Assembly (NCBI GenBank): GCA_016285145.1
Contig: JAEEQE010000028.1
Span: 1 to 41,373, forward strand
Origin: Bacteroidales bacterium
GTDB lineage: Bacteria; Bacteroidota; Bacteroidia; Bacteroidales; WCHB1-69
Direction of reading: 5' to 3'
DNA: 41,373 bases
Shown here: positions 23,357 to 31,724 of the stretch, piece after piece
How positions within the stretch are numbered: position 1 is the stretch's first letter
Layout of the letters: the number at the start of each line of letters is the position of its first letter
Notes under the pieces: model-generated
Told to the model about the DNA's origin: nothing
The model's input: only the letters and a program-made list of their open reading frames with translations
Database searches by the model: none
Translations under genes and position numbers: made by a program

Positions 23357-24643
23357 CTATAATCCCAAATCTTTCAATCCATATTCCTCAATTTTGCGAT
23401 ACAGCGTGCGGTCGGAGATACCCAACTCTTCAGCTGCCTGTTTCCGGTTGCCATGATGACGACGCAATGACCGAATGATCGCCTTTTTCTCAATGCCCGC
23501 CAAGGTCAGTTCTTCATTATCATCCTGATTGACAGAGCTTTCAGAAGCAGACACAGGCAAGCCAGCATCGTCAACCTCCACCGAATCAACAAACTCCGGC
23601 TCTGTCTCATCCGGAGAATGCACAGGCCTGGTGATCTGGTAGGCATGGTCGTTCGTCTCGATGGTCAGGTCCGGAAAGGAGTGCTCCGCATGGGCGGCCA
23701 TTTCGTGTGTGAAAGAGCCTCCTGCCAAATGGTTGACCATGGCCTTCAGGTTCTTGATTTCCTGCTGGATGCCATAGAATTTCATAATGGTTTCCCGCTG
23801 GAATTGTTCATTCTTTTCCACATCGCTCTGGCGCAAAACAGGCAAACTGGATCCCGTGGGAGAGACAAGATATTGGGCGATTGTCTCACCATTGACGGTG
23901 CGTGAGCTCTCCATCAGGGAGATTTGCTCGGTCACATGTTTCAGCTGGCGCACATTGCCGGGCCATGTATAGTTTGCCAGTTTCTCCACCGCATCGGGAG
24001 TAAGTTCCACCGGTGGGAAATGATATTTGAAGGAAAAATCGGCGGCAAACTTCATGAACAGCGGGTAAATGTCGCCCTTGCGTTCGCGAAGGGCAGGCAC
24101 ATGGATGGGCACCGAGTTGAGACGGTAGTATAAGTCTTCGCGGAACTTGCCTTTGGCGATGCGGTCGGCGATATCGACGTTGGTGGCGGCCACCACGCGC
24201 ACGTTGGTGCGCAGCACCTCGGAGGCGCCTACGCGGATGAACTCGCCGTTCTCAAGCACACGCAACAGACGGATCTGCGTGCCAAGGGGCAAGTCGGCAA
24301 CCTCATCAAGGAAGATGGTACCGCCGTCGGCTTCCTCGAAATAGCCCTTGCGCATCCGATCGGCACCGGTGAAAGCACCTTTCTCATGACCAAACAGTTC
24401 GGAATCAATGGTGCCTTCGGGGATGGCCCCGCAGTTCACAGCGATGTACTTGCCATGCTTATGGGTGCTGTTATCGTGGATGATGCGCGGGAAGTTCTCC
24501 TTTCCCACCCCACTCTCGCCGGTAATCAGCACCGAGAGGTCCGTTGCCGCCACCTGGACGGCGATGTTGATGGCATGGTCCAACGCCGCATCAAAGCCGA
24601 TGATGCCATAGCGCTGTTTTATGGAATTCACGTCTATATTCAT
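23357..24643 (-). CDS. Sigma-54-dependent transcriptional activator (no receiver domain)
   Basis: A 428-residue enhancer-binding protein. The start at 24643 (MNIDVNSIKQRYGIIG) was chosen because the -7 box lies within the upstream extension. The AAA+ domain starts almost at once: Walker A GESGVGKE at 42-49, the sigma-54 contact loop GAFTGA at 89-94 and Walker B GGTIFLDE at 107-114. The C-terminal Fis-type helix-turn-helix contains NRKQAAEELGISDRTLYRKI. No receiver or sensor domain precedes the AAA+ core, so control must come from abundance or a partner. It leads the lptE-secG operon; its targets are unknown. Confidence 0.93.
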   Translation of the reverse strand: MNIDVNSIKQRYGIIGFDAALDHAINIAVQVAATDLSVLITGESGVGKENFPRIIHDNSTHKHGKYIAVNCGAIPEGTIDSELFGHEKGAFTGADRMRKGYFEEADGGTIFLDEVADLPLGTQIRLLRVLENGEFIRVGASEVLRTNVRVVAATNVDIADRIAKGKFREDLYYRLNSVPIHVPALRERKGDIYPLFMKFAADFSFKYHFPPVELTPDAVEKLANYTWPGNVRQLKHVTEQISLMESSRTVNGETIAQYLVSPTGSSLPVLRQSDVEKNEQFQRETIMKFYGIQQEIKNLKAMVNHLAGGSFTHEMAAHAEHSFPDLTIETNDHAYQITRPVHSPDETEPEFVDSVEVDDAGLPVSASESSVNQDDNEELTLAGIEKKAIIRSLRRHHGNRKQAAEELGISDRTLYRKIEEYGLKDLGL

Positions 24644-24673
24644 GTCGGAAGACAATACTACAATAAAAGCGTG

Positions 24674-24681
24674 CAAAAGTA
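24674..24681 (-). promoter_or_regulatory. -7 promoter box of the sigma-54 activator operon
   Basis: TACTTTTG on the minus strand, about 31 bp upstream of the start at 24643; fits TAnnTTTG. Confidence 0.55.
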
Positions 24682-24728
24682 CAAAATTTCTGTTTACAGG
24701 CATCTGTCCGCTGTTCGTTGATTTTTTG

Positions 24729-24736
24729 TATCTTTG
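24729..24736 (+). promoter_or_regulatory. -7 promoter box of the zinc peptidase gene
   Basis: TATCTTTG, about 21 bp before the ATG at 24758. It overlaps an upstream extension of the frame and so fixes the start at 24758. Confidence 0.65.
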
Positions 24737-24757
24737 CACCCCAAAAACACAAGTACC

Positions 24758-25450
24758 ATGCAACTATATTGGATTATCTTCATCGTTCTGATGATTTTCA
24801 GTTTCATTGTAAGCAGGACGCTCAACAAACGAATTGAGACCTATTCCAAGATACCCCTCACCAGCGGTCTCACGGGCCGCGAGGTGGCAGAAAAGATGCT
24901 GCACGACCACGGCATTTACGACGTGCACGTCATCAGCACACCAGGCCGCCTCACCGACCATTACAACCCGGCGGACAAGACTGTCAACCTAAGCGAGGAC
25001 GTCTATCGCGGCAACAGCATCGCCTCGGCGGCCGTGGCCGCCCACGAATGCGGCCATGCCGTCCAGCACGCCACCGCCTACCGGTGGCTCTCCATGCGTT
25101 CCAAGATGGTGCCCATGGTGCAGTTCGGCTCCCAATGGTCTCAGTGGATCCTGCTGGCTGGCATCGTGCTGATCAGCTTAGTGCCTTTCATCGGCAGGCC
25201 GATACTTTTCATCGGCATCGTCCTGTTTGCCCTCACCACCCTATTCACCCTCATCACCCTCCCCGTGGAATACAACGCCTCCGAACGGGCCGTCGCATGG
25301 TTAGACGAAACGAGCATCACCAACGGCAAGGAGACCGAGAACGCCAAAGATGCCCTCAAATGGGCCGCACGCACCTACCTCATCGCTGCCCTCTCCTCCC
25401 TCGCAACCCTGTTCTACTATCTCGCCATTTTTATGGGGAGAAGAGACTGA
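24758..25450 (+). CDS. Membrane zinc metallopeptidase, YugP family
   Basis: A 230-residue protein with an N-terminal membrane span (about 3-19), the zinc motif HECGH at 96-100 within AAHECGHAVQHA, two central spans and a C-terminal span. The arrangement matches the Zn_peptidase_2 family (YugP-like), predicted membrane-bound zinc peptidases with unknown substrates. NLSEDVYRGNSIASAAVAAHE is the family core. A 96-bp AT-rich gap with no clear signal separates it from the DUF4831 gene. Confidence 0.9.
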   Translation: MQLYWIIFIVLMIFSFIVSRTLNKRIETYSKIPLTSGLTGREVAEKMLHDHGIYDVHVISTPGRLTDHYNPADKTVNLSEDVYRGNSIASAAVAAHECGHAVQHATAYRWLSMRSKMVPMVQFGSQWSQWILLAGIVLISLVPFIGRPILFIGIVLFALTTLFTLITLPVEYNASERAVAWLDETSITNGKETENAKDALKWAARTYLIAALSSLATLFYYLAIFMGRRD

Positions 25451-25546
25451 AATACATTAACAATTTATAATAGATAAATTTACATTCATATTTTCTTACT
25501 TTCTCATTTTTAACACATTAAAAACCCTATAAACACTATTTTGTTC

Positions 25547-26677
25547 ATGACCAATATCCGACAAATCGCATTTATGATATTGCTGACCGTATGGGTCTGC
25601 ATGACCGGCCACAGCCAGAAGAACGTGATGCCCCTTCCCCTTGACAGCGGCACCACCATCAAAGGCAACACACTATGCTACATGCTGCCCACCACCGCCC
25701 TCAAGGTGACCGTGGACATCACCAAGGTGCGCGAACTCAAAGGCTACTACGCCGAATACGCCCAAAGCCTGCTGGGTCTCACCAACGTGATTTCCGAAAA
25801 CAAAACCTTCTTCAAGGTCAACGACGTGCACATCGAACCCGTGGAGGTTCCGGATTTCAACCACGCCTACATCGTGCAGCTCTCCGGCCAGCAGCTGAAG
25901 GATGCCGTGCTCACCAAAACCGCCAAGAGCAATGCGATGACGTGCGCCCTGTCGAAAGAGGTGCATCCTTACCTCACCTACTCCGAACCCATTCCGAACT
26001 TCTTCAAGAACTACTCTGACCTCTCATACTCCGAAATGGAAGACTCCTTTGTGGAGACCAAGATCATTGACGGCATCGTGACGCAGGTGCCGGCCAACCG
26101 GACCAAAATCGTGTCCAAGACCAACAGCCAGAAGGCCCAGGAGGCCGCCGATGCTATCAGCAAAAGCAGGAAAGACCAGTACAGCCTGGCCTCCGGCGAG
26201 CAGGAGACACCCTACTCCGCCGAGACCATCGAAGCCATGCTGCAGGAGCTTCGCCAATGGGAAGCCAACTATCTCTCCCTGTTCACAGGTCTGGTGTTGG
26301 AAGACATTATCACCTACACGTTCTATGTCGTCCCAGAGGAGGGAGCCGTCAACGTGCCGTTGTTCGCCTGCAGCCAAACGGAAGGATTTTCAACCGAAAA
26401 TCTCGCCGGGAATCCCAACGCATACACGCTCAATCTGAAGCCCACTTTTTCCTCTAACGGAATCGAACAAGCATTGACAGACAGCAAACCGGTAAAGAAA
26501 GCGAAAACGAGCGGCTATCGTTTCCGCAAAGCCATGCCGGTGGCCATCTCCCTGCATCATGGGCAGAAAAACCTTCACGACTTCGGCATCTTCAACCTGC
26601 GCCAGTTCGGACGCATCCAAACGCTCCCGACAGGACAAAACAAGGTGTCCGTCCAGCAATTCGGCTTCATCTTCTAA
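25547..26677 (+). CDS. DUF4831 family secreted protein
   Basis: A 376-residue protein with a signal peptide (IRQIAFMILLTVWVCMTGHSQ). An in-frame TTG at 25541 would add two residues; the ATG at 25547 is preferred. The mature part has DUF4831 features: VMPLPLDSGTTIKGNTLCYMLPTTALKVTVDITKV split over the N-terminus and the KGYYAEYAQSLLGL block. The C-terminal part (YRFRKAMPVAISLH and RQFGRIQTLPTGQ) is also typical as I remember it. The family occurs in Bacteroidota and its function is unknown. Possible operon with the lipoprotein gene 11 bp downstream. Confidence 0.8.
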   Translation: MTNIRQIAFMILLTVWVCMTGHSQKNVMPLPLDSGTTIKGNTLCYMLPTTALKVTVDITKVRELKGYYAEYAQSLLGLTNVISENKTFFKVNDVHIEPVEVPDFNHAYIVQLSGQQLKDAVLTKTAKSNAMTCALSKEVHPYLTYSEPIPNFFKNYSDLSYSEMEDSFVETKIIDGIVTQVPANRTKIVSKTNSQKAQEAADAISKSRKDQYSLASGEQETPYSAETIEAMLQELRQWEANYLSLFTGLVLEDIITYTFYVVPEEGAVNVPLFACSQTEGFSTENLAGNPNAYTLNLKPTFSSNGIEQALTDSKPVKKAKTSGYRFRKAMPVAISLHHGQKNLHDFGIFNLRQFGRIQTLPTGQNKVSVQQFGFIF

Positions 26678-26688
26678 CATAGAACATC

Positions 26689-27204
26689 ATGCGAAAGATT
26701 CTTGCTATCATACTTGCCACAAGCATTTTACTATTGGCTAGCTGCCATAAAAAGAGCGACGAGGAAAAACTCAAAGACGCCATGAAGCTATGCGCCGCCG
26801 AATATCTCAAAAACGACGGCATCACAGCATACGATTCGCTACGGGTGGATTGCGTGGATACCGTCACCGAGATGGGCTACGCCAAGCTCAATTCCGAGCT
26901 GCTGGCACAGATGGCGGAGGCATACTTAGCCATGTACGAGGAGGCCGTCAACGATGACGACATAGCCAAAGTGGATGCCATCTCCCGGTATCTCAACGAG
27001 ACGAATCGTACAAAAGCCGACTTTGACGACCTCATGGAGTCCGGAGACCTCAAGTCTGACGGCATCCTTCTGTTCATGGTGACAGGGGCTTACTACCATG
27101 ATGGCCAAGCAGAAGAGCTCATGTTCTTGGTACAGCCTGACAAGAAGACGTTGTACACGCTGGATCCGTTCGGCGACAACCTTCTGTACCGGGAGGATTC
27201 CTGA
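26689..27204 (+). CDS. Lipoprotein of unknown function
   Basis: A 171-residue protein with a clear lipoprotein signal: MRKILAIILATSILLLASC, lipobox LASC with C19. The mature part is acidic and mostly helical (EEKLKDAMKLCAAEYLKNDG and LAQMAEAYLAMYEEAVNDDD). It ends with a short strand-rich segment (LMFLVQPDKKTLYTLDPFGD). I do not recognise a family. The stop overlaps the start of the next gene by one base (TGATG), so translation of the two is probably coupled. Confidence 0.75.
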   Translation: MRKILAIILATSILLLASCHKKSDEEKLKDAMKLCAAEYLKNDGITAYDSLRVDCVDTVTEMGYAKLNSELLAQMAEAYLAMYEEAVNDDDIAKVDAISRYLNETNRTKADFDDLMESGDLKSDGILLFMVTGAYYHDGQAEELMFLVQPDKKTLYTLDPFGDNLLYREDS

Positions 27205-28145
27205 TGTTTCCTTGGGGTGACGATCGGCGGTTCAACAGCTACAACCGTTTTCTGAAGCAGCGGTTCGGCGGACGCGTCCAAAAACTCACCTTAGACGCGG
27301 GCTTCACGTGTCCCAACCGCGATGGCACTGTTGGCATTGGCGGGTGTACCTATTGTTGCAACGATGCTTTCAACCCCGCCTACTGCGATCCTGGCAAAAG
27401 CATACGGCAGCAAATCGATGAAGGCATCCGCTTCCATCATCGGCCCGGCGTTAAGCCAGCGGGCTATTTCGCCTATTTCCAAGCCTTTTCCAACACCTAC
27501 GCCCCACTCACCCGCCTGCGGGACATGTACGAAGAGGCCACAGCCCATCCCAGCGTGCTCGGGCTCATTATCGCCACACGACCTGATTGCATTGACAATC
27601 CGCTTTTGGATTATCTACAGGAACTTCAAGAACACATCTTTGTGACATTGGAAATCGGCATGGAAAGTTGCCGGAATGAAACCTTGCGGCGCATCAACCG
27701 AGGACACGATGTAGCGTGCGCGGTGCGCGCCATCGAACAGGCGGCGTCACACCACATCCCCGTGGGCACGCACCTTATATTCGGACTGCCCGGTGAGCGA
27801 CCCGAGCACTGGTTAGAAGACTTGTCCCTCATCAACCACCTTCCTCTGCACAGCATCAAGTTACATCAGTTGCAGATCATCCGGGACACCGTCATGGAGG
27901 CGGAATACCGCCTACATCCGAACGACTTTTTCGCCCTACCGTTTGACACATACGTTTCATTCATCGCTGATTACGTGGAGCGGCTTTCGCCGGACATCAT
28001 CATCGAACGTTTCGCCGCCGAAGTGCCGCCACGATTTCTGTCCACGACCGGATGGGGCGGCATCCGTTACGACCAAGTGATACAGGCCATTGAAAAGGAA
28101 TTGAACGTACGCAACAGCTGGCAGGGACGATTCGTGCAATTCTGA
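27204..28145 (+). CDS. Radical SAM protein, TIGR01212 (YhcC) family
   Basis: A 313-residue radical SAM enzyme. Its cluster cysteines are C36, C48 and C51 in CPNRDGTVGIGGCTYC, the spaced variant seen in the TIGR01212/YhcC family. The start is YNRFLKQRFGGRVQKLTLDAG; HLIFGLPGE and FITLEIGME-like strands form the rest of the barrel. Reported YhcC-type proteins have been linked to tRNA or metabolic chemistry, but no reaction is established to my knowledge. It is coupled to the upstream lipoprotein gene. Confidence 0.88.
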   Translation: MFPWGDDRRFNSYNRFLKQRFGGRVQKLTLDAGFTCPNRDGTVGIGGCTYCCNDAFNPAYCDPGKSIRQQIDEGIRFHHRPGVKPAGYFAYFQAFSNTYAPLTRLRDMYEEATAHPSVLGLIIATRPDCIDNPLLDYLQELQEHIFVTLEIGMESCRNETLRRINRGHDVACAVRAIEQAASHHIPVGTHLIFGLPGERPEHWLEDLSLINHLPLHSIKLHQLQIIRDTVMEAEYRLHPNDFFALPFDTYVSFIADYVERLSPDIIIERFAAEVPPRFLSTTGWGGIRYDQVIQAIEKELNVRNSWQGRFVQF

Positions 28146-28187
28146 AAACATTCTGAAAAAACATACGGCCCCCATCGTTTTTTTAAG

Positions 28188-28195
28188 TATCTTTG
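28188..28195 (+). promoter_or_regulatory. -7 promoter box of pepD
   Basis: TATCTTTG, about 57 bp before the ATG at 28252. The leader downstream holds an inverted pair ACAATA/TATTGT (28207-28228). Confidence 0.6.
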
Positions 28196-28251
28196 CAGCT
28201 GCTTTCACAATACAAATTTAAATATTGTACATAACATAAAATTCCATCCTT

Positions 28252-29727
28252 ATGAATGAAGAAATGCTAAACCTCAAACCCACGAAAGTTTTCTATTATT
28301 TCAATGAAATCACCAAGATACCGCGTCCGTCCAAAAAGGAGACCCTGATATCGGAATGGCTGGTCAAGACCGGCAACGCCTTAGGGCTGCCCACCAAGCG
28401 CGACAAGGTTGGCAACGTGCTGATATCCAAGCCTGCCACCCCCGGCAAAGAGAACGTGACCCCCGTCATCTTCCAAGCCCACATGGACATGGTGTGCGAA
28501 AAGAACAACGACACCAAATTCGACTTTGAAAAGGACGGCATCCAGACCTACGTTGATGGCGAATGGCTGAAGGCCAAAGGCACGACCTTGGGCGCGGACG
28601 ACGGCATCGGCATGGCACTGGCATTAGCCCTCCTTGACGACCCCGATCTGCAGCACGGCCCCATCGAATGCCTGTTCACCATTGACGAAGAAACCGGATT
28701 AAGCGGAGCCAAGGCCTTGGAAGCCGGCTTCATGAACGGCAAGATGCTCATCAACCTCGACTCGGAAGATGAAGGACAATTCTTCATCGGGTGCGCTGGT
28801 GGCAAAGACACGGTGGCCACGCTGAAATGCGATTACGAGAAAGTTGAGGAACTGGAAAAAGAAGCCCAGGATTTCTACAAGTTCTACAAAATCACGGTGA
28901 AAGGGTTGCAGGGCGGCCATTCCGGCGACGACATCAACAAGGGCCGCGGCAACGCCGTCAAGTTACTCACCCGAGTGCTGTGGAACAGCTACTGTGACTA
29001 TGACGCACGTGTGGCCGACATCCAGGCGGGCAACCTCCGCAACGCCATCGCCCGCGAAGGGTTTGCCGTGGTGGCCGTCCCGTCCGTGAATGCGGAATCC
29101 TTTGAGGCCTACGCACAAGAGATGGACAACACCTACAAGAGCGAGTTCCACACCACCGATGCCGGCGTGACTGTCACCATCGAGCCCGCCGAAGCCGTAG
29201 CCAACGTGCTGGAAGAGACGTTCCAAATCGATTTGCTCAACGCACTGTTAGTGTGCCCGCACGGCGTACAAGCCATGTCACAGGACATTCCGGGCTTCGT
29301 GGAGACATCCACCAATCTGGCATCCGTGAAGAAGAATGGTGACGAAATCATCATCACCACCAGCCAGCGAAGCTCGGTGGAAACGCGCAAGCAGGCCATC
29401 GTGGACAAGGTGTCCACCACCTTCTGGATGATCGGTGCCGATGTGGTGTCGGGCGATGGCTATCCCGGATGGAACCCCAACCCCGATTCGGAGGTGCTGC
29501 GCGTGCTGGTGGATGCCTACCAGAACCTGTTCCACAAGGAACCGCAGGTGCTGGCCATCCACGCCGGTCTCGAATGTGGTCTCTTCTCTGAAAAATATCC
29601 CGAACTGGACATGGTCTCCATCGGACCCACCCTGCGCGGCGTTCACTCCCCGGATGAGAAACTCGAAATCAAGACGGTACAGATGTGCTGGGATCTTCTG
29701 GTGGAATTTTTCAGACTGCTGAAATAG
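28252..29727 (+). CDS. pepD: Aminoacyl-histidine dipeptidase PepD (M20C)
   Basis: A 491-residue cytosolic di-zinc peptidase that splits X-His and other dipeptides. The M20 metal site is visible: H77 in QAHMDMVC, D116 or D117 in TLGADDGIG, E146-E147 in TIDEETGLSG, the Asp of INLDSEDEG and the C-terminal His of HAGLECGLF. The lid domain includes GLQGGHSGDDINKGRGNAVK. Length and motifs match PepD. It has its own promoter and terminator. Confidence 0.95.
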   Translation: MNEEMLNLKPTKVFYYFNEITKIPRPSKKETLISEWLVKTGNALGLPTKRDKVGNVLISKPATPGKENVTPVIFQAHMDMVCEKNNDTKFDFEKDGIQTYVDGEWLKAKGTTLGADDGIGMALALALLDDPDLQHGPIECLFTIDEETGLSGAKALEAGFMNGKMLINLDSEDEGQFFIGCAGGKDTVATLKCDYEKVEELEKEAQDFYKFYKITVKGLQGGHSGDDINKGRGNAVKLLTRVLWNSYCDYDARVADIQAGNLRNAIAREGFAVVAVPSVNAESFEAYAQEMDNTYKSEFHTTDAGVTVTIEPAEAVANVLEETFQIDLLNALLVCPHGVQAMSQDIPGFVETSTNLASVKKNGDEIIITTSQRSSVETRKQAIVDKVSTTFWMIGADVVSGDGYPGWNPNPDSEVLRVLVDAYQNLFHKEPQVLAIHAGLECGLFSEKYPELDMVSIGPTLRGVHSPDEKLEIKTVQMCWDLLVEFFRLLK

Positions 29728-29766
29728 TCACTATACGCATTCACACATAATGTCGATATATCCATT

Positions 29767-29801
29767 CGGTGCCTGACAGTAAATGTCGGGCACCGTTTTT
29801 A
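29767..29801 (+). terminator. Rho-independent terminator after pepD
   Basis: A 12-bp stem (CGGTGCCTGACA pairing with TGTCGGGCACCG, one wobble) with a GTAAA loop is followed by a T run. It lies 39 bp after the pepD stop. Confidence 0.85.
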
Positions 29802-29835
29802 TACCATGACATTCACTACCTACCCGAAAATATCG

Positions 29836-29843
29836 TATTTTTG
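29836..29843 (+). promoter_or_regulatory. -7 promoter box of argS
   Basis: TATTTTTG, 22 bp before the ATG at 29866. It overlaps an upstream extension of the frame, so the start at 29866 is preferred. Confidence 0.65.
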
Positions 29844-29865
29844 CCGTCGAAAAAATCACGAGCCC

Positions 29866-31656
29866 ATGATATTAGAACAGACAATAGCAGAAGCCCTGCA
29901 ACGCGCCTTACAAGACCTTTACCAGCTGGAGATTCCAGCGACTCGCAACCTGATCCAACCTACCCGGAAAGAGTTTGACGGCGATTTCACCATCGTGGTA
30001 TTCCCGTATGTGAAAGCCGCCCGCAAAGCCCCCGACATGGTGGCACGCGAAATCGGGGACAATCTATGCGCCGAAGTGGATTTCATCACGGGATACAATG
30101 TAGTGAAAGGCTACCTCAACCTCTCCATTTCCAACGGTTTCTGGTCGCAATACCTGGATGAGCATTATAAAGAAGATGCATACGGCCATTTCCCCGTGCG
30201 GGAAGAGCACCCCGTTTTGATCGAATACTCATCGCCCAACACCAACAAGCCGCTGCATCTGGGCCATGTGCGCAATAACCTGCTGGGCCATTCCGTCTCC
30301 CAAATCCTCATGGCTTGCGGTTGTCCCGTGAAGCAGGTGAACCTGGTGAACGACCGCGGCATCCATATCTGCAAATCGATGGTGGCATGGCTGCGCTACG
30401 GCAACGGCGAGACCCCTGAATCGTCCGGCATGAAGGGCGACCACCTCGTGGGCAAATACTATGTGGTCTTCGACCAACACTATAAAGCAGAGCAGAAAAT
30501 CCTGATTGAGCAAGGTCTCAGTGAGGCAGAAGCCACAGAACAAGCACCCATCCTACTGGAAGCCAGAGAAATGCTTCGCAAATGGGAAGCCAACGACCCT
30601 GATGTTCGCAAGTTGTGGCAACAGATGAACCAATGGGTGTATGCCGGCTTCGACACCACTTACGACCGTCTCGGCATCCATTTTGACAAAACATACTACG
30701 AATCCGAAACATATCTGCTTGGCAAAGCCCTTGTGCAGGAAGGTCTGGACAAAGGCGTATTCTACAAACACGAGGACGGTTCCGTCCGCGTCAATCTGAC
30801 GGACGAAGGTTTAGACGAGAAAGTGCTGCTCCGCAAAGACGGCACCTCCGTCTATATGACGCAGGATCTGGGTACCGCCCAACTCCGTTATGAAGAGTTT
30901 CATCCGCAAAAGATGATCTACGTGGTGGGCAACGAGCAGAACTACCACTTCGACGTGCTGAAATTGGTTTTGGGCAAAAAATTGGGCAAGGAGTTCGGCA
31001 ACAGCATCCACCACCTCTCCTATGGCATGGTGGAGTTGCCCAGTGGCAAGATGAAATCCCGCGAGGGCACCGTGGTGGACGCTGACGACCTGATGGACTC
31101 CATGCACGAGGAGGCCCGCCAAAGCACCGAAGCCCTCGGCAAGTTCGACTTCTCTCCCGAAGAGGCCGACAATCTCTATGAAATGATCGGATTGGGTGCG
31201 CTGAAGTATTTCATCCTGAAGGTGGACCCGACCAAGAACATGCTTTTCAACCCCGCCGAATCCATCGATTTCAACGGCAACACGGCACCCTTCATCCAAT
31301 ACACGCACGCACGCATCCGCTCGCTACTGCGCAAGGCCGCCGAACAGGGCGTGGACGTGAACACTCCCCTCCCCGAACAGACCGTCATGACAGATTTGGA
31401 GCGGAACCTTATCAAGACCCTTTACCAGTACCCACAGACAGTGCTGGCCGCCGGCGAGAGTTACAGTCCCGCCTTGATTGCCAACTACATATATGCATTG
31501 GCGAAGGAGTTCAACCACTTCTATCAGGACACCCCCGTCATGCGGGAGCAGGATGCCGCCCTCAGGCTTTTGCGCCTGAAAATGTGCTGTTTCGTCGCCA
31601 TCACCATCCGCAACGGCATGGAGCTGCTCGGCATCCAAGTGCCGGAACGGATGTGA
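29866..31656 (+). CDS. argS: Arginine--tRNA ligase
   Basis: A class I synthetase that charges tRNA-Arg. It has 596 residues from the ATG at 29866; a start at 29806 would place the promoter inside the gene. The N-terminal Add1 domain is followed by the SPNTNKPLHLGHVRNN block with HLGH at 131-134. The KMSKS loop is KMKSREG at 395-401, a common ArgS variant. The C-terminal DALR anticodon-binding domain ends NGMELLGIQVPERM. All normal. Confidence 0.96.
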   Translation: MILEQTIAEALQRALQDLYQLEIPATRNLIQPTRKEFDGDFTIVVFPYVKAARKAPDMVAREIGDNLCAEVDFITGYNVVKGYLNLSISNGFWSQYLDEHYKEDAYGHFPVREEHPVLIEYSSPNTNKPLHLGHVRNNLLGHSVSQILMACGCPVKQVNLVNDRGIHICKSMVAWLRYGNGETPESSGMKGDHLVGKYYVVFDQHYKAEQKILIEQGLSEAEATEQAPILLEAREMLRKWEANDPDVRKLWQQMNQWVYAGFDTTYDRLGIHFDKTYYESETYLLGKALVQEGLDKGVFYKHEDGSVRVNLTDEGLDEKVLLRKDGTSVYMTQDLGTAQLRYEEFHPQKMIYVVGNEQNYHFDVLKLVLGKKLGKEFGNSIHHLSYGMVELPSGKMKSREGTVVDADDLMDSMHEEARQSTEALGKFDFSPEEADNLYEMIGLGALKYFILKVDPTKNMLFNPAESIDFNGNTAPFIQYTHARIRSLLRKAAEQGVDVNTPLPEQTVMTDLERNLIKTLYQYPQTVLAAGESYSPALIANYIYALAKEFNHFYQDTPVMREQDAALRLLRLKMCCFVAITIRNGMELLGIQVPERM

Positions 31657-31681
31657 AAATGTTTTGAAATGAATTTTATAC

Positions 31682-31689
31682 TATCTTTG
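31682..31689 (+). promoter_or_regulatory. -7 promoter box of the M48 peptidase gene
   Basis: TATCTTTG, 36 bp before the ATG at 31725, with GTTTTG 15-16 bases further upstream. Confidence 0.6.
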
Positions 31690-31724
31690 CGGCCTAAAAG
31701 TTTTTTATTACAACTTGAAGCCGT

